Source: Pseudomonadota bacterium
GTDB lineage: Bacteria > Pseudomonadota > Gammaproteobacteria > Burkholderiales > Methylophilaceae
Length of the DNA: 64,000 nucleotides
Direction of reading: 5' to 3'
Assembly: GCA_029556915.1 (NCBI GenBank)
Contig: JAKQIT010000083.1
Location: forward strand, 39,587 to 103,586
Position 1 is the stretch's first letter. The number at the start of each line of letters is the position of its first letter. The notes below the pieces were generated by a model. The model saw only the letters and a list, made by a program, of their open reading frames with translations. It ran no database searches and was not told where the DNA came from. Of the stretch, positions 36,949-44,521 are shown one piece after another. The position numbers were made by a program, and so were the translations under genes.

Positions 36949-37587
36949 TTAAGCATCTAACAAACCGCTACGCATGGCAATCAGGGCAATTTCTGCTGAG
37001 TTATTAGCGTTTAATTTTTGCTTAATATTGTACAAATGCGTGCCTACAGTGCGCGGGCTTAAAAATAAAGTTTCGGCGATTTCATTGGTTGTTTTGCCTT
37101 TGGCTAACGCCATAAACACCTCAAATTCACGCGGCGACAGCACATCTACTGGGTTTTGCTCACCTGATAAATTTTGAATCGCCATTTGCTGTGCCACACT
37201 CGCTTCTAAATATTTTTTACCCGCAGCGATGGTGCGAATGGCTTTTATCATTTCTTCCGCAGCGCTGCGCTTTGTTAAATAGCCCATTGCGCCTGCATTG
37301 AGCACGCGTTTTGGATGCACGGAATCTTCATGGGCGGACAGCACCAATATTCTGGCCGCACTGTCTTTAGCTAAAATACGCTCAATCGCTTCTAAGCCAC
37401 CCATGCCCGGCATGGTGATGTCCATCACCACAACTTGCGGCTTAAATTCTACAAAACGTTGAATAGCCTGCTCGCCACTATCAGCCTCAGCCACTACTTT
37501 AATTTCTGCATCGGACTCTAGCAACATTTTAAAACCCATGCGCACCACTGCATGGTCATCGACTAACATTACGTTTATTACACTCAT
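36949..37587 (-). CDS. NarL/FixJ-family response regulator
   Basis: A 212-residue regulator. The receiver domain (1-120) has the acidic pair D10/D11, phospho-acceptor D56 in VVMDITMPG, and a conserved Ser/Lys (LSAHEDS, LTKRSA). The LuxR-type helix-turn-helix occupies about 146-205 (SPREFEVFMALAKGKTTNEIAE). It is encoded 13 bp after the histidine kinase gene on the same strand, a two-component pair. Target genes unknown. Confidence 0.93.
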   Translation of the reverse strand: MSVINVMLVDDHAVVRMGFKMLLESDAEIKVVAEADSGEQAIQRFVEFKPQVVVMDITMPGMGGLEAIERILAKDSAARILVLSAHEDSVHPKRVLNAGAMGYLTKRSAAEEMIKAIRTIAAGKKYLEASVAQQMAIQNLSGEQNPVDVLSPREFEVFMALAKGKTTNEIAETLFLSPRTVGTHLYNIKQKLNANNSAEIALIAMRSGLLDA

Positions 37588-37600
37588 TTTTAGCTATCCA

Positions 37601-38932
37601 TTAAACAGTAGGAATAGTGATTTCTATCACCGTGCCCACTTTGGTTTCTGATACCACATTAAAGCTTCCATGAAAGCCTTGCACGCGCTCACGGATGCCG
37701 AGCAAACCAAAGTGTTGGCTTTGGTCAACATGGTCAATATTCATGCCCACGCCATTGTCCATAATGCTTAGATAAAGCGAATGGTTGACCTGATGATGAT
37801 TTAAAGTCACTTCAATTTTACTCGCCTTCGCATGTTTAAGCGCGTTGTTAATCGCCTCTTGCACAATGCGGTAAATATTGATGTTCATGGTTTCACCCAA
37901 TAAATCAAGCTCGCCTTGCAAATTTAATGTGAACATAATGGCTGGATGCTGCTTTTGTAGATGGTTAATCGCATCACGCAACGTTTCAGACAAACCCAAA
38001 TTATCCAGAGCACCTGGCCGTAGTTTGCGAATAATATCGTGCATACCATCATAAATCTGGTTGGCCGCACCTACAATCGTTTGCGCATTGCTGGCAATAT
38101 CGGGGGATTTTTCTTTAGTTTTGTTCACAATCGCCACAGCAAAGGTTTTAATCGCGGTGACATATTGGCCTAATTCATCGTGCAACTCACGCGCTAAGCT
38201 ACGGCGTTCGTCTTCGATATGGCTTTGAATAATCTGCGTAAGTTGTCTATTTTCTTCTAGCTGTCGCTCAGCAGAAAGTGATTCTGCCATGCGGTTTAAA
38301 CTATGCCCGATGCGGTCAAACTCTGGCAACTTAAAAGCGGGTAAACGCGTATTTAAATCGCCTTTTTCTATTTTGTTAATTGATTTTAAAATATGTCCAA
38401 TTGGGCGCAATGAGTGGCGCAGCAAGGCATAAACCAACACATTTAACAACACAAAAAATCCCAGCCCTACCCACATAAGCTGCCGAAAACCTGACCAAGC
38501 CTCACGAATGGAACCCGCTGCGCTAGATGTCACAATCAATGTGCCGTAACGAATTTTGCGCTCCACCGTTTCTGCTTTTGGTTCAACCAGATTAACAAAC
38601 CAATCGGGAGGCTCAATATTGTTTTTATAAGTCGATTCCGGAGACTCATAAATGACGTCATTACGCATATCTTTAAGCACAATATGGCTACTGCGTACAT
38701 ACCCCAAAGATTGCAAAAAATTCTCTAACACTTTGTGGGTTGGGCCATACTCAGGATTAAGTGCCGAGCTGACAATCACGGTATCAAGCAGTTGCACGGT
38801 GACGCGGCTCGCCGCCTCTACCCGCTCGCGAATAGAGTCGCGCGTGTCTCTCACCAATATTGAGCCCACCACTAAAATAAAAGCGATAGAAAGTAGCGTA
38901 ATTAGTAAATTAAGGCGAAACTTTAAGCTCAT
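37601..38932 (-). CDS. NarX/UhpB-type sensor histidine kinase
   Basis: A 443-residue membrane sensor. Transmembrane 1 (7-27), a periplasmic domain (about 30-150), transmembrane 2 (152-172), HAMP (about 172-225), and HisKA_3 with H251 in ARELHDELGQY. The HATPase domain has NNALKHA, DNGVGMN and GLLGIRERV. The HisKA_3 family pairs with NarL-type regulators such as the next gene. The signal is not apparent. Confidence 0.93.
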   Translation of the reverse strand: MSLKFRLNLLITLLSIAFILVVGSILVRDTRDSIRERVEAASRVTVQLLDTVIVSSALNPEYGPTHKVLENFLQSLGYVRSSHIVLKDMRNDVIYESPESTYKNNIEPPDWFVNLVEPKAETVERKIRYGTLIVTSSAAGSIREAWSGFRQLMWVGLGFFVLLNVLVYALLRHSLRPIGHILKSINKIEKGDLNTRLPAFKLPEFDRIGHSLNRMAESLSAERQLEENRQLTQIIQSHIEDERRSLARELHDELGQYVTAIKTFAVAIVNKTKEKSPDIASNAQTIVGAANQIYDGMHDIIRKLRPGALDNLGLSETLRDAINHLQKQHPAIMFTLNLQGELDLLGETMNINIYRIVQEAINNALKHAKASKIEVTLNHHQVNHSLYLSIMDNGVGMNIDHVDQSQHFGLLGIRERVQGFHGSFNVVSETKVGTVIEITIPTV

Positions 38933-39029
38933 TGCAGGGATTAAAGCTAAATATTGTCAATAATAGGTAACATGTGTAGAGTTTAACAAGTTTAAGCATA
39001 ACCCCCTATAGTGATAGTCATGATTTTAT

Positions 39030-39069
39030 TTGGCGACTTTAATTTAAGATTGGCGACTTTAATTTAAGA
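39030..39069. repeat. Tandem duplication of 20 bp upstream of dhaL
   Basis: TTGGCGACTTTAATTTAAGA occurs twice back to back, ending 12 bp before the dhaL ATG. It may duplicate promoter or leader sequence. Confidence 0.85.
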
Positions 39070-39080
39070 CCGAGAGCTTT

Positions 39081-39719
39081 ATGAAGACCGCATTTATCAT
39101 TACTGCAGCGCAGGCCATTCAGCAAACCATTTTAGCCAATGAAAATACGCTCGAAGCACTAGACCGCGAAATTGGCGATGGCGATCATTTTATCAATATG
39201 AAGCGTGGCGCAAGCAACATTGTGGACATGCAAGCGGAATTAGCAGGGCTTTCGCCAGACGCAGCGCTGAATAAAATTGGCATGAAGTTACTCAGCACTA
39301 TTGGTGGTGCATCCGGCCCACTGCTGGCAAGCTTTTTTATGAGCATGGCTAAAGTGTTAAAAGAAAATGGCGATGAATCAACCCTAAAAATAGCTGCTGC
39401 ATTTGCGGCAGGCGTGCAAGCGATTATCCAGCGCGGCAAAGCAAGCGTAGGCGAAAAAACCATGCTCGACGTGCTTGTTCCGGTTTCCAACCAGTTTGTA
39501 CTGCTAGCCACACAAAACTGCGACACAAAACTGATTTGCGCTACGCTGATTAAAGTAGCAGAAGAAGGTATGCAATCCACCAAAAATCTCATCGCCACCA
39601 AAGGCCGCGCTGCGGGTTTGGGTGAACGTGCCATTGGGCATATCGACCCCGGTGCAAAGAGCTGCCAATTGATGATAGAAGCTGTTTGTAAACAGGTTTT
39701 AGAAAATGAATCGAGGTAA
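39081..39719 (+). CDS. dhaL: Dihydroxyacetone kinase subunit DhaL (ADP/ATP-binding)
   Basis: A 212-residue nucleotide-binding subunit. Metal-binding Asp cluster: LDREIGDGDHFINM (27-40). GGASGPLLASFF and GERAIGHIDPGA are conserved. It precedes dhaK by 3 bp. In PTS-type systems DhaL carries ADP that is rephosphorylated by DhaM, but no dhaM is in the window, so ATP exchange or a remote DhaM are both open. It probably phosphorylates dihydroxyacetone to DHAP with DhaK. A 20-bp tandem repeat abuts the start. Confidence 0.92.
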   Translation: MKTAFIITAAQAIQQTILANENTLEALDREIGDGDHFINMKRGASNIVDMQAELAGLSPDAALNKIGMKLLSTIGGASGPLLASFFMSMAKVLKENGDESTLKIAAAFAAGVQAIIQRGKASVGEKTMLDVLVPVSNQFVLLATQNCDTKLICATLIKVAEEGMQSTKNLIATKGRAAGLGERAIGHIDPGAKSCQLMIEAVCKQVLENESR

Positions 39720-39722
39720 ATC

Positions 39723-40724
39723 ATGAAAAAATTTATTAACAAAACAGACGATATTTTAAAAGAAAGCCTGACTGGTTTTGCAACTGCGCACCAAGATTTA
39801 GTACAACTCAAGCTTGAACCACATTTTTTAACGCGCAAAAATAAGGCGCAAAATAAAGTGGCGATTATCTCTGGCGGCGGCTCTGGGCATGAGCCGTTGC
39901 ATGCTGGCTACATTGGCTACGGCATGTTAGATGCAGCTTGCCCCGGCCATGTGTTTACCTCACCCACTCCCGACCAAATGCTTGCGGCGGCAGAAAGCGT
40001 ACATGCGGATAAAGGTATTTTATTTATTGTTAAAAATTATGCCGGCGATGTGATGAACTTTGAAATGGCGGCAGAAATGTTGCCGTTTGAGCACACCACT
40101 GTACTCACCAGTGACGATTGCGCGGTGATTAACAGTACTTACACCACGGGTCGCCGAGGTGTGGCTGGCACAGTGATTGTTGAAAAATGCGTAGGCAGCT
40201 TGGCTGAAACTGGCGCAAGTTTGCAGGCATGCAAAGCGTTGGGAGATAAAGTCAACACGCGCACCGCCAGCATAGGCGTAGCGCTCACCAGTTGCACTGT
40301 ACCCGCTGCTGGCCGCCCTACTTTTGATATTTCAGATTCTGAGCTTGAAATGGGCGTCGGCATTCATGGTGAACCAGGCCGCAGGCGCGAACAAATGCGC
40401 GAAGCCGATGCGATTGTGCATGATATGGTTGAAGCGATTTTGGCGGATTTTAAAGCAAGAAATCTCAGCACACAAAACCAAGAGTGTTTATTATTAGTCA
40501 ACGGTTTTGGCGCCACACCCTTGATGGAACTATATCTACTTTACAACACAGCAAATCAACTATTTAGCCAACATGGCGTGCTAATTACGCGTTCATTAGT
40601 TGGCAACTATACTACCGCGTTAGACATGGCGGGCGCGTCTATCACGCTTTGCTTGCTAGATGACGAAATTACCGCACATTGGGACAGCCCAGTGCATACT
40701 GCCGCGTTACGTTGGGGCAAGTAA
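39723..40724 (+). CDS. dhaK: Dihydroxyacetone kinase subunit DhaK (substrate-binding)
   Basis: A 333-residue subunit that covalently binds dihydroxyacetone as a hemiaminal with a histidine, here H215 in VGIHGEPGR (212-220). The conserved GGGSGHEPLHAGYIG (51-65) and CPGHVFTSPTPDQM follow family pattern. Gene order dhaL-dhaK is reversed from E. coli dhaKLM. Possible role in C1/C3 metabolism in a methylotroph; this is inference. Confidence 0.93.
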   Translation: MKKFINKTDDILKESLTGFATAHQDLVQLKLEPHFLTRKNKAQNKVAIISGGGSGHEPLHAGYIGYGMLDAACPGHVFTSPTPDQMLAAAESVHADKGILFIVKNYAGDVMNFEMAAEMLPFEHTTVLTSDDCAVINSTYTTGRRGVAGTVIVEKCVGSLAETGASLQACKALGDKVNTRTASIGVALTSCTVPAAGRPTFDISDSELEMGVGIHGEPGRRREQMREADAIVHDMVEAILADFKARNLSTQNQECLLLVNGFGATPLMELYLLYNTANQLFSQHGVLITRSLVGNYTTALDMAGASITLCLLDDEITAHWDSPVHTAALRWGK

Positions 40725-40725
40725 C

Positions 40726-40980
40726 TTGCGCATATTAAAGTATATTAGCTGGGTTGCAGCATTATTATCTATTCTTCTTATTATCGTTACACAGTTTGGT
40801 GAAGTTGAATGGACATGCAATTGTAAAGGCTTAGATCATTGGCAATGTAAGGGTGCAGACTGTATGAAGAAGGGAGATATACATTTTGAAGAAACGAGAC
40901 ACTCCATAGATTGCAAAAGGACAGATAGATCAGCGCGAATTCTTAGTGGTGTTATTAAATTTATTTTTCCAGAAAGATAA
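40726..40980 (+). CDS. Small membrane-anchored Cys-containing hypothetical protein
   Basis: An 84-residue ORF using a TTG start at 40726, directly after the dhaK stop, with GGGGC upstream. Residues 3-24 form one hydrophobic segment (YISWVAALLSILLIIV). The C-terminal part has four Cys (CNCKG, WQCKG, CMKKG region) and one more. No family is recognised. The ORF extends back into dhaK, so the start is uncertain. It may be a single-pass periplasm-facing protein with disulfides. Confidence 0.45.
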   Translation: MRILKYISWVAALLSILLIIVTQFGEVEWTCNCKGLDHWQCKGADCMKKGDIHFEETRHSIDCKRTDRSARILSGVIKFIFPER

Positions 40981-41021
40981 TTATCATTCACCAAATTTCT
41001 ATGTTTTATTGACACCTTCCT

Positions 41022-41086
41022 TTTATATCCTCTGCAAGCCAGTATCCATACGGCTTCTAGGGGCACAAAAAATCCTCGGGGGGGGG
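41022..41086 (+). repeat. Intergenic palindromic repeat, copy 6, ending in a G9 tract
   Basis: CTCTGCAAGCC-AGTATCCATAC-GGCTTCTAGGGG hairpin with degraded arms, then the tail CAAAAAATCCTCGGG expanded to nine G (41078-41086). It lies between two co-directional genes. Confidence 0.8.
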
Positions 41087-41226
41087 TTGACACTTGTTTT
41101 TTAATGAGCACTATGCCACAAATAACCGAATCTTTATTCTCGTTAATTGACCGTGCGTGTGGAACTTAAGCTCGCCGTTCTCACTCCATAAATAAGCGTT
41201 TTAAATAGATTAATTAAGGAGTTTTT

Positions 41227-41757
41227 ATGCGGTTTTTAATGGGAGTAACGTTCATCATGACGACTTTTGGTGCATCTGCGCAAACCTGCTCGCCCTTATT
41301 GAATCACCAATTTAAAACATTGCAAGGTCAAAACCTCAACCTGTGCGATTATCAAGGCAAACCGATTTTGGTGGTCAATACTGCCAGCAAATGTGGCTTT
41401 ACGCCACAATTTGATAAGCTAGAAAAACTCTACAGCCAATACAAAAGCAAGGGTTTGTTGGTGATTGGCTTTCCTTCTAACGACTTTAAGCAAGAGCTGA
41501 CGACTAATTCTGAAATTGGCAGTTTTTGCAAACTCACTTACGGCGTGAACTTTCCCATGGTTTCCAAAGGTTCGGTCAAAGGCGAAAATGCGACACCATT
41601 TTACAAAGCGCTGATAAAAGCCAGCGGCACAGAGCCAAAATGGAATTTTCATAAATACGTCATTGCGGCGGATGGCAAATCAGTACAAAGTTTTTATAGT
41701 GCAACTGAACCCGATGATGCAGCAATTTTAAAGTTAATTGTTCCTCACTTAAAATAG
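41227..41757 (+). CDS. Exported glutathione-peroxidase family protein
   Basis: A 176-residue thiol peroxidase. A signal peptide is likely (LMGVTFIMTTFGASA, about 1-18). Peroxidatic Cys56 lies in TASKCGFTPQF, and the Trp is in PKWNFHKY. The usual FPCNQF stretch is FPSNDF here, so the tetrad Gln position is Asp and the nearby Cys is Ser. That variant is known in periplasmic bacterial homologues, which probably use thioredoxin-like reductants rather than glutathione. A hydroperoxide-detoxifying role is expected. Confidence 0.88.
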   Translation: MRFLMGVTFIMTTFGASAQTCSPLLNHQFKTLQGQNLNLCDYQGKPILVVNTASKCGFTPQFDKLEKLYSQYKSKGLLVIGFPSNDFKQELTTNSEIGSFCKLTYGVNFPMVSKGSVKGENATPFYKALIKASGTEPKWNFHKYVIAADGKSVQSFYSATEPDDAAILKLIVPHLK

Positions 41758-41781
41758 TGTTTGCAAAAACGAATGTGTTAG

Positions 41782-43035
41782 TTAGCGCATCATCAAGGTT
41801 GCAGCAGCAATGTTACTTAAGCCATCTTCTGCTAATAATTCGAGCAGTTCTGGCATAAATTTAAGATTGTGTTCAATGTTGCGGCTAAACGTGTAAATCA
41901 CTGTAACGTAGTCTTGTTCACTAAAATTTTCTTTTTTGAATGCGGCAATGCCCACCAAAATCATCTTAATTAAGCTGTATCGAACGGCTAAATCTATAAA
42001 CTCCGTTTCTAAACCACGCATTTTGCCAATAGGAAAGTTGTTTTTACCTAAATCGTTTAGCAAGTAATTTTTTAATAAGTGCGGGTGCGCTTCATCAAAT
42101 GGCTTAAACCACTTGCTATCAGCCTCGAAATAGCGTTTTTCTGTGGCTTCTATATCACTATCATCAAATTGAATGCCTGCCACCATATCCAACATCACTT
42201 GTTTAAAGCTTGAATGTGGTTGATGTTTAGAAAAATAAATGCGCAAAACGCCTCTTAATAGAATGATTTGCTTGCTTCGGTCAATCGTTATGCCCTGTGC
42301 AAACTCGCCAGCTTGTGTTAAAAAATGCGGGTCGGTAAACTGAATGAGTCTTTCAATGATCGCGTTTTTAGCAGATTCAGCGTCTGGCGCATTAAGAAAC
42401 TGGCTCAATTTTTGCACCATCAAGCCCAACACAATCATCGCCTCGGCTGAACGATACGCTGGAAAGCGTAGAACGAAAGAACTCGTATCCACAATATAGC
42501 TGGACAACGCAACCAACAAATCGGGATAGTTTTCGCTGTAACGCATTGAAGTGGACAGTGGTACAGCGTTTTCATTCGGATATGGCAGCGTAATATGCGT
42601 CATGCGCATCGCCTCAACGTCTAATAACGCTTTGCGCGCTACTTCTGGGCAACTTAAACTGGCGTAGAGTGAGATTTCATCGTTTTTGCGTGTCAGCGTT
42701 CTTGGGTAAATGTGACAGGTTTTTGAAAGATAGCTCGCCCCTAATTTGCCTTGAATACTGCAAAGCTTTTTATCATCCAAAAACGAACAACTGCCATCCT
42801 CTTCGAGCTTAATTTTTGCATAGTTGTCGGCATTGCTAGCGTCTTCCGTGAGCACCACAGAGGTTTTAATTTTGTCACGTAACTCGCGTATTTCAATGGT
42901 GCGATATTTTTTATACGTTTGCTTATCTATGGTAATTGTCCAGCCTTTACAGCAAGTTTCCTCACAGTTGGAACCAATACACTGAAATGATTCCATATAC
43001 GCTGGCGCAATAACGACTGGACTATGCTTACCCAT
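41782..43035 (-). CDS. fliB: FliB-like flagellin lysine-N-methylase
   Basis: A 417-residue protein with the FliB Cys signature near the N terminus: C19, C24, C28 and C29 (CIGSNCEETCCKGWTI), then CSFLDDKKLCSIQ and TCHIYPR. These cysteines probably bind an Fe-S cluster. FliB methylates surface lysines of flagellin. No flagellar genes lie nearby, so this is an orphan copy. Divergent to a GGDEF gene, which may be coincidental. Motif match is good; the activity is inferred. Confidence 0.85.
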   Translation of the reverse strand: MGKHSPVVIAPAYMESFQCIGSNCEETCCKGWTITIDKQTYKKYRTIEIRELRDKIKTSVVLTEDASNADNYAKIKLEEDGSCSFLDDKKLCSIQGKLGASYLSKTCHIYPRTLTRKNDEISLYASLSCPEVARKALLDVEAMRMTHITLPYPNENAVPLSTSMRYSENYPDLLVALSSYIVDTSSFVLRFPAYRSAEAMIVLGLMVQKLSQFLNAPDAESAKNAIIERLIQFTDPHFLTQAGEFAQGITIDRSKQIILLRGVLRIYFSKHQPHSSFKQVMLDMVAGIQFDDSDIEATEKRYFEADSKWFKPFDEAHPHLLKNYLLNDLGKNNFPIGKMRGLETEFIDLAVRYSLIKMILVGIAAFKKENFSEQDYVTVIYTFSRNIEHNLKFMPELLELLAEDGLSNIAAATLMMR

Positions 43036-43298
43036 TCAACTCCCGCTTTCTTAACAAGCTAACTGCATGATTTAAAGCCCCATTATAGAGACGCAAAACC
43101 GCAATTTAGCGGCAGATTAACCCCAAAAAAGTCATACAATTCGTTGAATTAGGCATAAAAATTGGACAAATGCACGTTAAATGGGCATTTTCATTGCAAA
43201 AAATACATTTTTGCTTAACCTTTTAAGCATTTGAGTTACAATCACAGGCAATTGTTACAATTCACTATCAACAGCTAAGCCTAGTAGTTAGTAAACGA

Positions 43299-44345
43299 TT
43301 GAAAAATTACGATATTAACGCCTTATTAAGCCATCTTGTTGCGCTCACGCAAGGGCGCGATGATGTTTCTATTGCGAGCAAACTCATCGAAATTCTCACT
43401 GGGCTAACACTCGCTTCAGTTGACGAACTATCTCAGCCTATCTGCATTTACCAGCTTAAAAACGGGCATGCTAAGACCTTAGCAAAACTGACCATTGATG
43501 GTGTAGAAATTGATGTACAAGTGCAAGATGCACTAAAAGACGCCATATTGTACTGTTTTAAAACAGCTGAAATGCACGTGCACGAAATACAGAAAAATAA
43601 TACGACTCCGCATACACGCGTACAACTCTATCCTATTAAAAATTATGCAGATAAAGTAGTCAGTGTGGTTGAAATTCAAACAACTTCTGATAAAAATAGT
43701 CAAGTTATTGATTTTGAATTAGAAAAAAGCATTCGTAAAATGCTCAATGTCTATCAAAATTTTAGCCGTTTGGTCAATGATAACGAATGCGACACGCTGA
43801 CGGGCTTGCTTAATCGCAAGACTTTTGATTATAAAATCAATAAAATTATTGCCCAAATGCAAGCTGGCGCTAAACGTAAAGACGACCGCGCAGCAAGTTT
43901 TTATTCTCTCGCCATTTTTGATATTGATCACTTTAAACGCGTCAATGATAATTTTGGCCACCTCATTGGCGATGAAGTACTGCTGCTATTTTCACAACAC
44001 TTAAAACAATCATTTCGCGACTCTGACCCATTGTTCAGGTTTGGTGGTGAAGAGTTTGTTGGTGTGTTTGGTTGCAACGCGCGCGATGATATTCAGGCTA
44101 TTTTAGAGCGTTTTAGAAAAAAAATTGAGCAATACAACTTTCCGCAAGTGGGAAACATCACTGTAAGCACAGGGTTTACTGAAATTATGGAGTTTGACAC
44201 CTCCAGCCAAGTGATAGACCGCGCTGACTCTGCGCTATATTTTGCCAAAAACAATGGCCGAAATCGTGTGGAAAGTTATGACCAACTATTAGCCAGCGGC
44301 AAAATTCAAGTCAATAAAAAAGAAGGCGACATCGAGCTTTTTTAG
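43299..44345 (+). CDS. GGDEF-domain diguanylate cyclase
   Basis: A 348-residue protein. The GGDEF domain occupies about 165-330: DTLTGLLNRKTF, FDIDHFKRVND (metal/base binding) and the active site RFGGEEF. Residues 1-150 form an N-terminal sensory-like domain without a recognisable motif or membrane segments. The reading frame begins at TTG (43299); start uncertain. It would make c-di-GMP, which often controls EPS and motility. No EAL domain is present. Confidence 0.88.
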   Translation: MKNYDINALLSHLVALTQGRDDVSIASKLIEILTGLTLASVDELSQPICIYQLKNGHAKTLAKLTIDGVEIDVQVQDALKDAILYCFKTAEMHVHEIQKNNTTPHTRVQLYPIKNYADKVVSVVEIQTTSDKNSQVIDFELEKSIRKMLNVYQNFSRLVNDNECDTLTGLLNRKTFDYKINKIIAQMQAGAKRKDDRAASFYSLAIFDIDHFKRVNDNFGHLIGDEVLLLFSQHLKQSFRDSDPLFRFGGEEFVGVFGCNARDDIQAILERFRKKIEQYNFPQVGNITVSTGFTEIMEFDTSSQVIDRADSALYFAKNNGRNRVESYDQLLASGKIQVNKKEGDIELF

Positions 44346-44394
44346 GTATTTTTCACCCATTAAAAAATCGCTATTTTTAGCTTAAATAAGCACA

Positions 44395-44463
44395 TCTTCT
44401 TTTCACCTCCTCTGCAAGCCAGTCTGGATGGGGTTTCCAGAGGCATAAAAAATCCTCGGGCAA
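44395..44463 (+). repeat. Intergenic palindromic repeat, copy 7
   Basis: CACATCTTCTTTTCACC flank, CCTCTGCAAGCC-AGTCTGGATGG-GGTTTCCAGAGG hairpin, then ATAAAAAATCCTCGGGC tail. It lies between convergent GGDEF and glnE genes. Confidence 0.9.
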
Positions 44464-44521
44464 TTTACAAGCCTTAAAAAAGATGAAATTTTAAAGCGAA
44501 TTTCAACGGTTTTTGACGTAC

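Noticed and set aside
40660-40725. Upstream ATG extension of the 84-residue ORF into dhaK
   Set aside because: It would overlap dhaK for 65 bp in another frame and lacks a ribosome site; the TTG after the dhaK stop is preferred.
41227-41757. Peroxidase as defective because FPCNQF reads FPSNDF
   Set aside because: The peroxidatic Cys56 and Trp are intact, and FPSNDF-type sequences occur in exported bacterial homologues, so I treat it as a normal variant.
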